From Brevundimonas sp. Leaf363 (lineage in GTDB: Bacteria; Pseudomonadota; Alphaproteobacteria; Caulobacterales; Caulobacteraceae): a DNA stretch of 64,000 nucleotides. The position numbers were made by a program, and so were the translations under genes. Below, piece by piece: positions 37,081-45,587 of this stretch (positions are counted from its first letter, which is position 1; every line of letters starts with the position of its first letter). Below the pieces are notes generated by a model. That model had not been told where the DNA came from, ran no database searches, and was given only the letters and a program-made list of their open reading frames with translations. The stretch spans positions 186,001 to 250,000 of the forward strand of contig NZ_LMPZ01000004.1 in the NCBI RefSeq assembly GCF_001424025.1. The letters run 5' to 3'.

Positions 37081-38205
37081 ATGACCACGACGCGCGCCGC
37101 GATCCTGAGCGAAATGGGCGCCGCCCGCCCCTATGCCGATGGCCGGCCGCTGTCTCTGCAGACGGTGACCCTGGACCCGCCTGGCCGCGGCGAGGTGAGG
37201 GTGGCGATCCGGGCGGCGGGCCTGTGTCACTCCGACCTGTCCGTCATCAACGGCGACCGGCCCCGTCCTCTGCCCATGGCCATCGGCCACGAGGCCGCCG
37301 GCGTCGTCGAGGCGCTGGGCGAGGGCGTCGAGGATCTGGACGTCGGCGATCACGTAGTCATGGTCTTCATGCCGTCGTGCGGCCACTGCGATCCGTGCGC
37401 GGGCGGGCGGCCGGCACTGTGCGAGCCGGGCGCGGCGGCCAATGGGCGGGGGGAGCTGCTGGGCGGCGGGCGGCGGCTGTTCCGCGAGGGCGAGGCGGTG
37501 AACCACCATCTCGGCTGCTCGGCCTTCGCGGACCGCGCCGTGGTGTCGCGCCGGTCACTGGTGAAGGTCGATCCGGACCTGCCGTTCGAGATCGCCGCCC
37601 TGTTCGGCTGTGCGGTTTTGACGGGCGTTGGGGCGGTGGTGAACACCGCGAAGGTCCAGGCCGGCCAGTCGGTCGTGATCATCGGCCTGGGCGGCGTGGG
37701 CCTGGCCAGCGTGCTGGGCGCGATGGCGTCGGGCGCCGCTCCGGTCATCGCCGTGGACCTGTCGGAGGAGAAACTGGCCCTGGCCCGGTCGCTGGGCGCC
37801 GTCACCGTCAACGGCGGCGACGCCGATGCGGTCGATCAGGTGCGCGCCCTGACCCGGGGCGGCGCCGACGTGGCCTTCGAGATGGCCGGTTCGGCCCGCG
37901 CGCTGGAGAACGCCTGGAAGATGACGCGGCGCGGCGGCCTGACCGTCACCGCCGGCCTGCCCCCGCCCGAGGCGGCGCTGGCGGTCAACATCGTCTCGTT
38001 GGTCGCCGAGGAGCGCACCCTGAAGGGCAGCTATATCGGAACCTGCGTGCCCAGCCGCGACATCCCTCGCTTCGTCGCCCTGTATCGCGACGGCCGCCTG
38101 CCGGTGGACCGGCTGATGAGCGGCGTCATCGCACTGGACGACATCAACGAGGGCTTCGACCGGCTGGATCGGGGCGAGGTGGTCAGGCTGGTGGTGAAGC
38201 CCTGA
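37081..38205 (+). CDS. Zinc-dependent alcohol dehydrogenase
   Basis: A 374-residue medium-chain dehydrogenase of the class III-like group. The catalytic zinc site is GLCHSD plus GHEAAG, and the structural zinc is four Cys in CGHCDPCAGGRPALC. The NAD site is VIIGLGGVGLA with VIAVDLSEEK, so NAD is preferred. Close relatives oxidise primary alcohols or glutathione adducts; the substrate is open. Tail to tail with the symporter gene, 9 bp apart. Confidence 0.9.
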   Translation: MTTTRAAILSEMGAARPYADGRPLSLQTVTLDPPGRGEVRVAIRAAGLCHSDLSVINGDRPRPLPMAIGHEAAGVVEALGEGVEDLDVGDHVVMVFMPSCGHCDPCAGGRPALCEPGAAANGRGELLGGGRRLFREGEAVNHHLGCSAFADRAVVSRRSLVKVDPDLPFEIAALFGCAVLTGVGAVVNTAKVQAGQSVVIIGLGGVGLASVLGAMASGAAPVIAVDLSEEKLALARSLGAVTVNGGDADAVDQVRALTRGGADVAFEMAGSARALENAWKMTRRGGLTVTAGLPPPEAALAVNIVSLVAEERTLKGSYIGTCVPSRDIPRFVALYRDGRLPVDRLMSGVIALDDINEGFDRLDRGEVVRLVVKP

Positions 38206-38214
38206 CCAGGCCGA

Positions 38215-39798
38215 TCACCACCAGATCCAGTAGACCGCGATCAGGAAGGCGATGACGCCCACGCCGGCGATGTTGAAGCCGAGCGAGGTCTTGTAGCTAA
38301 CGCCGTCCAGACGGATCTGCATCGTGCCGGGCTTGGGCGGCATCAGCAGCGACACGACGACCGCCGCGACCAGGGAGGCGAGGAAGACCACGCCGACGCG
38401 GTTCATGAACGGGAAGATGAACTGGCCGCTTTCCTGCAGCCACCAGAACACCGCCGACAGCACCACCGAGCCGATCGCCGCCGTCAGGGCGCCGGCCTCC
38501 GACGCGCGGCGCCAGAACAGACCCAGCATGAAGATGACCACGATGCCGGGGGTGAAGAAGCCGGTGAACTCCTGGATGAACTGGAAGGCCTGATCGAAGC
38601 CGCCCAGCAGCGGGCGCGCGACCAGAACGCCGATGACCATGGCGACCACGGCCGAGATGCGGCCGACGGTGACCAGATGATGCTCCGACACGTCCTTCTT
38701 GACCTTGGCGTACAGGTCCAGGGTGAAGATGGTCGAGATCGAGTTCACCTTGGACGCCAGCGAGGCGACGATGGCGGCGATCAGGGCCGCGAAGACCAGG
38801 CCCTTAAGCCCGGTCGGCAGCAGGTTCATCATGGTCGGATAGGCCTGGTCCGGCTTGACCAGACCCGGCGCGACGATCAGCGCCGCCAGACCCGGCAGCA
38901 CGATGATCACCGGCATCAGCAGCTTCAGATAGGCGGCGAAGGCGATGCCCTTCTGGGCTTCTTGCGTCGACTTGGCGGCTAGGGCGCGCTGGATGATGTA
39001 CTGGTTGAAGCCCCAGTAGCTGATGTTCATGACCCACAGCCCGCCCAGCAGCACGGCGATGCCCGGCAGCTGCTGATAGTTGGGATTGTCGGGCGACAGG
39101 ATCATGTCGAACTTCTCGGGGAAGCGCGCCAGCAGCGTCGTGAAGCCGTCGACGACGCCCGATCCGCCGGTGTTGTCGGCGATGTGGTTCAGGGCGATGT
39201 AGCCGATGATCAGACCGCCCGCGACCAGCAGGGCCACCTGTACGATGTCGGTCAGGGCCACGGCCTTCAGACCGCCCCACAGCTGATAGGCCAGCGCGAA
39301 GACGGCGATGCAGACGATGGCCAGCATCTGGTCGATGCCGGTGACGGTCGAGACGGCGATGGACCCCAGCCACAGGATCGAGGTCACGTTCACGAATACG
39401 TAGAGCAGCAGCCAGAAGACGGCCATCACGTTGCGGATCGTCGGCCCGTACCGCTGCTGCAGGAACTGCGGCATGGTCACGATCTCGTTGCGCAGGAAGA
39501 TCGGCAGGAAGAACTTCCCGACGATCAGCAGCGTCAGCGCCGCCATCCATTCGTACGACGCGATGCCCAGGCCGATCACATAGCCCGAGCCGCTCATGCC
39601 GATGATCTGTTCGGCCGAGATGTTGGCCGCGATCAGGGAGGCGCCGATGGCCCACCAGGGCAGATTCTTGGAGGCCAAGAAGTAGTCGGTCGACGTCTTG
39701 GTCGTACCCGCCTTGTCGCGCGACACGAACTGGGCGAGCCCGAAGATGAAGACGGCGTATACCGCCAGGATCACCAGATCGATGGTGGCGAGATTCAT
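38215..39798 (-). CDS. Sodium:solute symporter, sugar type
   Basis: A 527-residue transporter of the SSS family with about 14 helices. STDYFLASKNLPWWAIGASLIAANISAEQIIGMSGSGY matches the SglT/SGLT sodium-binding first-helix region, and GGLKAVALTDIVQVALL is the family signature. The resemblance to sodium/galactose (glucose) carriers suggests a hexose or pentose substrate. GGGGAGG lies 7 nt before the ATG. It is divergent from an SDR that may oxidise the imported sugar. Confidence 0.9.
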   Translation of the reverse strand: MNLATIDLVILAVYAVFIFGLAQFVSRDKAGTTKTSTDYFLASKNLPWWAIGASLIAANISAEQIIGMSGSGYVIGLGIASYEWMAALTLLIVGKFFLPIFLRNEIVTMPQFLQQRYGPTIRNVMAVFWLLLYVFVNVTSILWLGSIAVSTVTGIDQMLAIVCIAVFALAYQLWGGLKAVALTDIVQVALLVAGGLIIGYIALNHIADNTGGSGVVDGFTTLLARFPEKFDMILSPDNPNYQQLPGIAVLLGGLWVMNISYWGFNQYIIQRALAAKSTQEAQKGIAFAAYLKLLMPVIIVLPGLAALIVAPGLVKPDQAYPTMMNLLPTGLKGLVFAALIAAIVASLASKVNSISTIFTLDLYAKVKKDVSEHHLVTVGRISAVVAMVIGVLVARPLLGGFDQAFQFIQEFTGFFTPGIVVIFMLGLFWRRASEAGALTAAIGSVVLSAVFWWLQESGQFIFPFMNRVGVVFLASLVAAVVVSLLMPPKPGTMQIRLDGVSYKTSLGFNIAGVGVIAFLIAVYWIWW

Positions 39799-39904
39799 GT
39801 GGCGGCCTCCCCCGGACGCAGATGTTTCTGGAGCGAAGATCTGTGCCCTGACCGCGTCATGACCGATTTCGCTCTGGACGGCCCCGACGGGCTCTGGCGT
39901 CAGG

Positions 39905-39940
39905 TAAAGCGGTTTAGCCTGAAGCGACAAGCGCTTTCGC
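39905..39940. promoter_or_regulatory. Candidate LacI/GalR-type operators
   Basis: Between the divergent symporter and SDR genes lie TAAA-GCGG-TTTA (39905-39916) and the perfect palindrome AAGCGCTT (39929-39936). Both look like cores of LacI/GalR-family operators and would let one regulator control both genes. They differ from the TTTGC/GCAAA motif of the glucan locus. No dedicated regulator gene is adjacent. Confidence 0.4.
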
Positions 39941-40026
39941 CAGCAAAGACTGTTTCAGATGCGGGGACGGCTTTGCGCCGCCTGCGGAACGTCGTAGCAA
40001 ACCGCCAACGAACAGAGGGAATGCGC

Positions 40027-40770
40027 ATGGCCATCTATCCGGACCTGAAGGACCGCGTCGTCATCGTCACCGGCGGCGCCGGCGGCATCGGCGAGGCCAT
40101 CACCCGCAACTTCGCGGCCCAGGGATCCAAGGTCGCCTTCCTGGATCTGGACGCAGGGCGTGGGGAGAAGCTGCAGTCCGAACTGCCGGGCAGCCTGTTC
40201 ATCAAATGCGACCTGACCGACATCCCGGCGCTGAAGGCGGCGGTGGAGACGGCGCGCACCACCCTAGGCCCCATCGACGTGCTGGTGAACAACGCCGCGC
40301 ACGACGAGCGGCACGCGACGCTGGAGGTCACCGAGGATTATTGGGACGGCCGCATCGCGGTGAACCTGAAGCACCAGTTCTTCGCCGCCCAGGCCGTGCT
40401 GCCGGACATGATGGCCAAGAAGAAGGGCGCCATCGTCAACCTGGGCTCGACGTCCTGGGTCATCGGTCAGGGCGGCATGGCGGCCTATACGGCGTCCAAA
40501 TCGGCGGTGATCGGCCTGACGCGGTCGCTGGCGCGCGACTTCGGCGAGCACGGCGTGCGGGTCAACGCCATTGCGCCGGGCTGGATCATGACCGAGCGCC
40601 AGCTGGCCCTGTGGGTCACGCCGGAAAGCTCCAAGGAGATCAACGAGCGTCAGTGCCTGAAGCGCTCGCTGGTGCCCGACGACATCGCCAAGGTCGTGGT
40701 CTTCATGGCGTCCGATGACGCCGGGGCCATCACCAACCAGCACTACATCGTGGACGGTGGCTGGACCTGA
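40027..40770 (+). CDS. SDR family sugar-dehydrogenase-like oxidoreductase
   Basis: A 247-residue short-chain dehydrogenase. TGGAGGIGEAI is the cofactor motif, followed by FLDLDAGR, whose Asp suggests NAD. VNNAAHDERH and the catalytic set with YTASKSAV are present. APGWIMTERQLALWVTPES fits galactose/xylose/arabinose-type 1-dehydrogenases, which agrees with the divergent sodium/sugar symporter. The ATG at 40027 lies 7 nt after AGAGGG and is preferred to one 6 nt upstream. Confidence 0.85.
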   Translation: MAIYPDLKDRVVIVTGGAGGIGEAITRNFAAQGSKVAFLDLDAGRGEKLQSELPGSLFIKCDLTDIPALKAAVETARTTLGPIDVLVNNAAHDERHATLEVTEDYWDGRIAVNLKHQFFAAQAVLPDMMAKKKGAIVNLGSTSWVIGQGGMAAYTASKSAVIGLTRSLARDFGEHGVRVNAIAPGWIMTERQLALWVTPESSKEINERQCLKRSLVPDDIAKVVVFMASDDAGAITNQHYIVDGGWT

Positions 40771-40911
40771 TTTTCTCCTCCCCATGAAATGGGGAGGGGG
40801 ACCGCTTGCGGTGGAGGGGCGCCTCACGCACGACGCTTGAACAGCCCCTCCGTCGCGCCGGCTTCACCGACGCGCCACCTCCCCATTCGCCTCCGCGAAT
40901 AGGGAGGAAAA
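40771..40911. repeat. Intergenic inverted repeat (family 2), copy at SDR-dctA junction
   Basis: The 141-bp gap between convergent genes consists of one element. It has inexact inverted ends (TTTTCTCCTCCCC / GGGAGGAAAAC) and an internal hairpin CTCCTCCCC-N6-GGGGAGG. Positions 40791-40819 match 45382-45410 with one mismatch in 29. No coding is visible. Confidence 0.75.
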
Positions 40912-40912
40912 C

Positions 40913-42265
40913 TTAGTCGTCCGCCAGCACCTTGTCGTCGCCCGGACCCGCCGCAGGATCCGGCGTCTCGGCCACCGGCGCCGCCCCGCCGTCCAGCGCC
41001 AGGGCCAACGCCTCGCGGTCCAGCTTGCCCTCCCACTTGGCGATCACCAGCGTCGCCACGGCGTTGCCGACGAAGTTGGTCAGGGCGCGGCACTCGCTCA
41101 TGAAACGGTCGACGCCGAGGATCAGCGCCATGCCCGCGACCGGCACGGTGGGCACCACCGCCAGCGTCGCCGCCAGGGTGATGAAGCCCGAGCCCGTCAC
41201 CCCCGCCGCGCCCTTGGAGCTCAGCATCGCCACGGCCAGCAGGCCCAGCTGCTCGCCCAGCGACAGGTGCACGTCCATCGCCTGTGCGATGAACAGGGCC
41301 GCCAGCGTCATATAGATGTTGGTGCCGTCCAGATTGAACGAATAGCCCGTCGGTACGACCAGACCGACCACCGGCTTGGCGGCGCCGGCGCGTTCCAGCT
41401 TGGTCATCAGGCTGGGCAGGGCCGCCTCGGAGGATGAGGTGCCGAGCACCAGCAGCAGCTCTTCCTTGAGGTAGCGCAGCAGCTTGAAGATCGAGAAGCC
41501 GGTCGCCCGCGCGATCAGGCCCAGCACCACGATGACGAAGACCAGCGCCGTGCCGTAGAAGGCCGCCACGAGCGCGAACAGATTAACCAGTACGCCGATG
41601 CCGTAGGCGCCGATGGTGAAGGCGAAGGCGCCGAAGGCCCCGATCGGCGCGAACTTCATGACGATGGCGACCAGGCGGAAGACCACCTGGCTGACCTGTT
41701 CCAGAAACCGCGTCACCGGCCGCGCCGGCTCGCCCGCCAGCACCAGCGAGACGCCGAACAGCACCGAGACCAGCAGCACCTGCAGGATGGCGCCGGAGGT
41801 GAAGGCGCTGACCAGGGTGTCGGGGATGATGGCCAGCAGGAAGCCCTGCATGGTCGTGTCGTGCGCCGCGCTGGCGTAGCCGGCCACCGCGCTCGCATCC
41901 AGGCTAGCGGGGTCGATATGCAGCCCGCGGCCCGGTCCGAAGACGTTGGCCACGATCAGTCCGACGATCAGGGCGAACCCCGACACTACGAAGAAGTAGC
42001 CGAACGCCTTGGCCGCCACCCGGCCGACGCCCTTCAGGTCCGCCATGCCGGCGACGCCCGTGGTGATGGTCAGGAAGATCACCGGGCCGATGATCATCTT
42101 CACCAGCTTGATGAAGCCGTCGCCCAACGGCTTGAGACTCTCGCCCAGGGTCGGGAAGAAGTGGCCGATCAGGGCGCCCAGCACGATGGCCGCCAGCACC
42201 TGCGCATACAGGCTGCGCCACCACGGGCCGTGCGCGGCCGGCGTTGCGGTTTCACTGATCTGCAT
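40913..42265 (-). CDS. dctA: C4-dicarboxylate:cation symporter DctA
   Basis: A 450-residue DAACS-family transporter for succinate, fumarate and malate. Conserved parts are [32 protein letters not shown] (serine-rich hairpin), [27 protein letters not shown] and [19 protein letters not shown]. The start at 42265 gives MQISETATP; a 12-codon extension upstream is less likely. No dctB/dctD two-component genes adjoin it. It is divergent from the halogenase gene. Confidence 0.95.
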   Translation of the reverse strand: MQISETATPAAHGPWWRSLYAQVLAAIVLGALIGHFFPTLGESLKPLGDGFIKLVKMIIGPVIFLTITTGVAGMADLKGVGRVAAKAFGYFFVVSGFALIVGLIVANVFGPGRGLHIDPASLDASAVAGYASAAHDTTMQGFLLAIIPDTLVSAFTSGAILQVLLVSVLFGVSLVLAGEPARPVTRFLEQVSQVVFRLVAIVMKFAPIGAFGAFAFTIGAYGIGVLVNLFALVAAFYGTALVFVIVVLGLIARATGFSIFKLLRYLKEELLLVLGTSSSEAALPSLMTKLERAGAAKPVVGLVVPTGYSFNLDGTNIYMTLAALFIAQAMDVHLSLGEQLGLLAVAMLSSKGAAGVTGSGFITLAATLAVVPTVPVAGMALILGVDRFMSECRALTNFVGNAVATLVIAKWEGKLDREALALALDGGAAPVAETPDPAAGPGDDKVLADD

Positions 42266-42371
42266 AGGCGTCGGCCCCCTCGGATTTCGATGGCTTAGCA
42301 CGTCGCATTGCTGGCGCCGAAGGCCGCGCTCATGGCATCATCGCGCGATAAGAAACGCTGGGGAGAGGCGC

Positions 42372-43883
42372 GTGGCGGAACCGATCAAATCGGTGCTGGT
42401 GGTGGGCGGCGGCACGGCCGGCTGGATGGCCGCGGCCGCGCTGAACAGCGCCCTGGGCCCCCATTGCAAGGTGCGGCTGGTCGAGAGCGACGAGATCGGC
42501 ATCGTGGGCGTCGGCGAGGCCACCGTCCCGACCGTGCGCGACTTCAACAACCTGATCCGCCTGAACGAGCCGGAGTTCATGCGCGAGACCCGCGCGACCC
42601 TGAAACTGGGCATCGAGTTCGTCGACTGGGGTCGCAAGGGCACGGCCTATTTCCATCCCTTCGGCACCTTCGGCGGCGGCGCGACGCTGGGCGAGTTCGC
42701 CCAGACCTGGCTGACGCTGAACCAGCGCGGGCTGAACGGCGACGTCACCGACTGGTCCATCTGCGCCCAGGCGGCGCAGCGCGGGCGCGTCGGCGCCCGT
42801 CAGGCCGATCCGCGCTCGCCTTATCTGAACCTCTATACGGCGTTCCACTTCGACGCCGGGCTCTACGCCCTCTACCTTCGCAAGGTGTGCGAGGCCCGCG
42901 GCGTGGAGCGGATCGAGGGCAAGATCGTCGAGGTGGTCCAGCGGCCCGAGGACGGCTTCGTCAGCGGCGTGAAACTGGCCGACGAGCGGGTGCTGGAGGC
43001 GGACCTCTTCATCGATTGCACCGGCTTCCGGGGGCTGTTGATCGAAGGGGCCATGAAGGCGGGGTTCGAGGACTGGAGCCACTGGCTGCCGATGAACCGG
43101 GCGGTGGCCATGCCGTGCGCGCCCGTTTCCGGCATCACGCCCTACACCCGCTCGACGGCGATGGACGCGGGCTGGCGCTGGCGCATCCCGCTGCAGCACC
43201 GCACCGGCAACGGCCACGTCTATTGCTCGGACCACACCGATGACGAGACGGCGCTGAACCAGCTGGTCGAGGGGCTGGACGGCGAGGCCATGGCCGACCC
43301 GCGCGTGATCAAGTTCCAGACCGGCAAGCGCAAGGCGTTCTGGGCCAAGAATGTCTGCGCCCTGGGTCTGGCGACCGGCTTCATCGAGCCGCTGGAATCG
43401 ACCAGCATCCACCTGATCCACGTCGGCATCGCCAAGATGCTGCAGCACTTCCCCGACCGGGACTTCAGCCCGGTCAACATCGACATCTACAACCGGCGCA
43501 TGGAGCGCGAGGTGCAGCAGGTGCGGGACTTCGTGATCCTGCACTACCACGCGTCGGAGCGGGACGATTCGGAGTTCTGGCGACGCGTGCGCGACATGCC
43601 GATACCCGACACCTTGGCCGAGCGGGTCGGGGCGTTCCGCGACCGGGGCATGATCTATCAGGTGGCGGCGGACGAATACTTCAGCATGGCGTCCTGGATG
43701 GCGGTCATGGTCGGCCAGGGCATTCAGCCGCGCATGGCCAATCCGCTGTACGGCTTCCAGAATCTGGAGCGGGCGACCGAGGGCTTCGAGCGGGTGCGGA
43801 CGACCTTCGCCCAGGCGGCCGAGGCCCTGCCGACGCACGAGGCCTTCCTGAAGGCCGAGAACCTCTGGAAGACGGCCTCCTGA
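42372..43883 (+). CDS. Flavin-dependent tryptophan-halogenase-family enzyme
   Basis: A 503-residue flavoprotein. The FAD motif is VLVVGGGTAGWMAA. The catalytic Lys78 (TLKLGIEF) lines up with PrnA Lys79, Glu342 (EPLESTSIHLI) with PrnA Glu346, and the halogenase fingerprint is W268-R-W270-R-I-P. All residues needed for hypohalous-acid chemistry are therefore present. A reduced-flavin supplier is needed but not encoded nearby. Relatives such as BrvH from Brevundimonas brominate free indole in vitro; the true substrate is unknown. The GTG start has GGGGAGAGG 4-5 nt upstream. It stands at the edge of the glucan locus, convergent with the FucP-type transporter across a strong terminator. Confidence 0.93.
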   Translation: MAEPIKSVLVVGGGTAGWMAAAALNSALGPHCKVRLVESDEIGIVGVGEATVPTVRDFNNLIRLNEPEFMRETRATLKLGIEFVDWGRKGTAYFHPFGTFGGGATLGEFAQTWLTLNQRGLNGDVTDWSICAQAAQRGRVGARQADPRSPYLNLYTAFHFDAGLYALYLRKVCEARGVERIEGKIVEVVQRPEDGFVSGVKLADERVLEADLFIDCTGFRGLLIEGAMKAGFEDWSHWLPMNRAVAMPCAPVSGITPYTRSTAMDAGWRWRIPLQHRTGNGHVYCSDHTDDETALNQLVEGLDGEAMADPRVIKFQTGKRKAFWAKNVCALGLATGFIEPLESTSIHLIHVGIAKMLQHFPDRDFSPVNIDIYNRRMEREVQQVRDFVILHYHASERDDSEFWRRVRDMPIPDTLAERVGAFRDRGMIYQVAADEYFSMASWMAVMVGQGIQPRMANPLYGFQNLERATEGFERVRTTFAQAAEALPTHEAFLKAENLWKTAS

Positions 43884-43885
43884 AA

Positions 43886-43927
43886 CGAAAAACGCCCCGC
43901 CGGCAGACCGGCGGGGCGCTGTCTTTT
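43886..43927. terminator. Bidirectional terminator
   Basis: GCCCCGCCGG-CAGA-CCGGCGGGGC (43894-43917), a perfect 10-bp stem flanked by AAAAA on the left and CTTTT on the right, between the convergent halogenase and FucP-type transporter genes. Confidence 0.88.
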
Positions 43928-43942
43928 CGAAGGTGAGCGACC

Positions 43943-45220
43943 TTAGTGGCCGCTGACCGCCGCCACGTCGGTGTTGCGCGGCTTGGACCGGGCCGCCGCG
44001 ATGGCGAACAGGGTCAAGAGCGCATAGCCGCCCAGCGGCACCCAGAAGGCGCTGGCGAAGCTGCCGGCGCCGTCGGCCAGGTGCGCGGCCAGCAGCGGCA
44101 GCAGGGCGCCGCCGATGATGCCGAAGACCAAGAGGCCCGAGGTGGCCGACACCGGCGCGGTCGAACGCTCCAGCGTCAGGGTGAAGATGGTCGGGAACAT
44201 GATCGAGTTGAACAGGCCGATCGACAGAGCCGCATAGGCCGCCGTCGTGCCGCCGGTCTGAAGCACGACCAAGCAGAGCAAGCCGGCGATAACGGTCGCG
44301 ACCGCCAGCACCACGCCCGCCGGGATGAAGCGCAGGATCACCGAGCCGAGGAAGCGGCCGACCATGGCGCCGCCCCAGTAGAAGGCGACCATCTTGCCCG
44401 CCGTCTCGATGGGCGCGTTGATCGTCTCGGGGCTGTGCAGCAGGTTGGTCAGGATGCCGCCGATGGCGACTTCCGAGCCGACGTAGAAGAAGATGGCCAG
44501 GGCGCCCAGCACCGCCCACGGCGAACCCAGGGCCTTCAGCGGCGAGACCGAACCGGTCGTGGCCGGGGCGGCGGCGTTGATCTTCTTGCGCGCCGTGAAG
44601 ATGAAGAAGGCGACCACGGCGAAGAAGGCGCCCATGCCGATGAAGGCCAGGTCGATGCTGCGCAGCGACTGGGTGCGCGTCGCGGCGGTCACCACGGCGC
44701 CGGCGGCGAAGACGCCGCCGGTCAGCAGGACGTGCGAACCGAGGTACGGCCCGATCGTGGTGCCCAGCGAGTTGAACGCCTGCGACAGGTTCAGTCGGAA
44801 GTGCGAGCCCTTCTTGGAGCCCAGCTCGGCCACCAGCGGGTTGGCGGCGACCTGCAGCAGGGTCACGCCCGAGGCGATGACGAACAGGGCGACCAGGATG
44901 CCGGGATACCAGTCGGCCATGGTGGCGACCGGCACGATCAGACAGCCGATGACCATGACGACTAGGGCGCCGATGATGGAGCGGCTGTAGCCCAGCTTGC
45001 CCAGGATGGACGCGGCCGGCAGCGAGGCGACACCGTAGGCGATGAACCAGGCCGAGGCGGTCAGGAAGGCCTCGGCGTTGTTCAGCTCGAACACCCGCTT
45101 CACCGCCGCGATCAGCGGGTCGATCAGCGAGGTGGCGAAGCCCCAGGCGAAGAATAGCGTGGTGACATAGGCGAAGGCCGGGCCCGTGCCTTTCACCGAC
45201 TTGATGTCGGTCGTACTCAT
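43943..45220 (-). CDS. Sugar MFS transporter, FucP/glucose-galactose type
   Basis: A 425-residue carrier with twelve helices. FAYVTTLFFAWGFATSLIDPL and GVTLLQVAANPLVAELGSKKGSHFRLNLSQAFNSLGT are signatures of the FucP/GluP proton-sugar symporters. In this locus it should import glucose set free in the periplasm. GTAGGGGG lies 8 nt upstream of the ATG. The 367-bp region upstream of it holds its promoter and repeat element 45361-45520. Confidence 0.92.
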   Translation of the reverse strand: MSTTDIKSVKGTGPAFAYVTTLFFAWGFATSLIDPLIAAVKRVFELNNAEAFLTASAWFIAYGVASLPAASILGKLGYSRSIIGALVVMVIGCLIVPVATMADWYPGILVALFVIASGVTLLQVAANPLVAELGSKKGSHFRLNLSQAFNSLGTTIGPYLGSHVLLTGGVFAAGAVVTAATRTQSLRSIDLAFIGMGAFFAVVAFFIFTARKKINAAAPATTGSVSPLKALGSPWAVLGALAIFFYVGSEVAIGGILTNLLHSPETINAPIETAGKMVAFYWGGAMVGRFLGSVILRFIPAGVVLAVATVIAGLLCLVVLQTGGTTAAYAALSIGLFNSIMFPTIFTLTLERSTAPVSATSGLLVFGIIGGALLPLLAAHLADGAGSFASAFWVPLGGYALLTLFAIAAARSKPRNTDVAAVSGH

Positions 45221-45360
45221 GGAAATCCCCCTACGGAACGGACGGACCGCTTCTTGGCGCGCGGCTTGGACGCGCACGGTTCAGCCATCCGGCGCCGCCC
45301 GTCCAGCGAAAATCGGCGGGCGGTAACAAAACTTTTCCAGAGAACGCGCCGACTCCACCA

Positions 45361-45520
45361 GATCCTCCCCCGTTCTTCGCGGGGGAGGGGGACCGCTTTC
45401 GGTGGAGGGGGCGAGGGCAACCACGCCACTTTCTTCGTTCGCTCCACCCAGCTTTCGCCCCCTCCACCGCGCAGGCGCGGTCCCCCTCCCCCGCTCCGCT
45501 ACGCTTCACGGTGGAGGATC
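45361..45520. repeat. 160-bp inverted intergenic repeat (family 2)
   Basis: Begins GATCCTCC and ends GGAGGATC. The arms, about 50-60 nt each, pair imperfectly (blocks CGGGGGAGGGGGACCGC and GGTGGAGGGGG inverted), with a roughly 45-nt non-repetitive centre. Its ends match the repeat at vsr, and 29 nt match the copy at 40771-40911. It lies between the transporter promoter and the TonB receptor terminator; apart from it, the gap 45221-45587 shows no gene. Confidence 0.8.
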
Positions 45521-45532
45521 GTTCGAGGCATG

Positions 45533-45563
45533 AAAAAAGGGCCGCGCCTTTCGACGCGGCCCT
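45533..45563 (-). terminator. Terminator of the TonB-dependent receptor gene
   Basis: AGGGCCGCG-N8-CGCGGCCCT hairpin followed on the minus strand by CTTTTTTCA, a classic U-tract, 25 nt after the receptor stop codon. Confidence 0.85.
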
Positions 45564-45587
45564 CGAGTTCATCTCCGGGGAGGAGAT

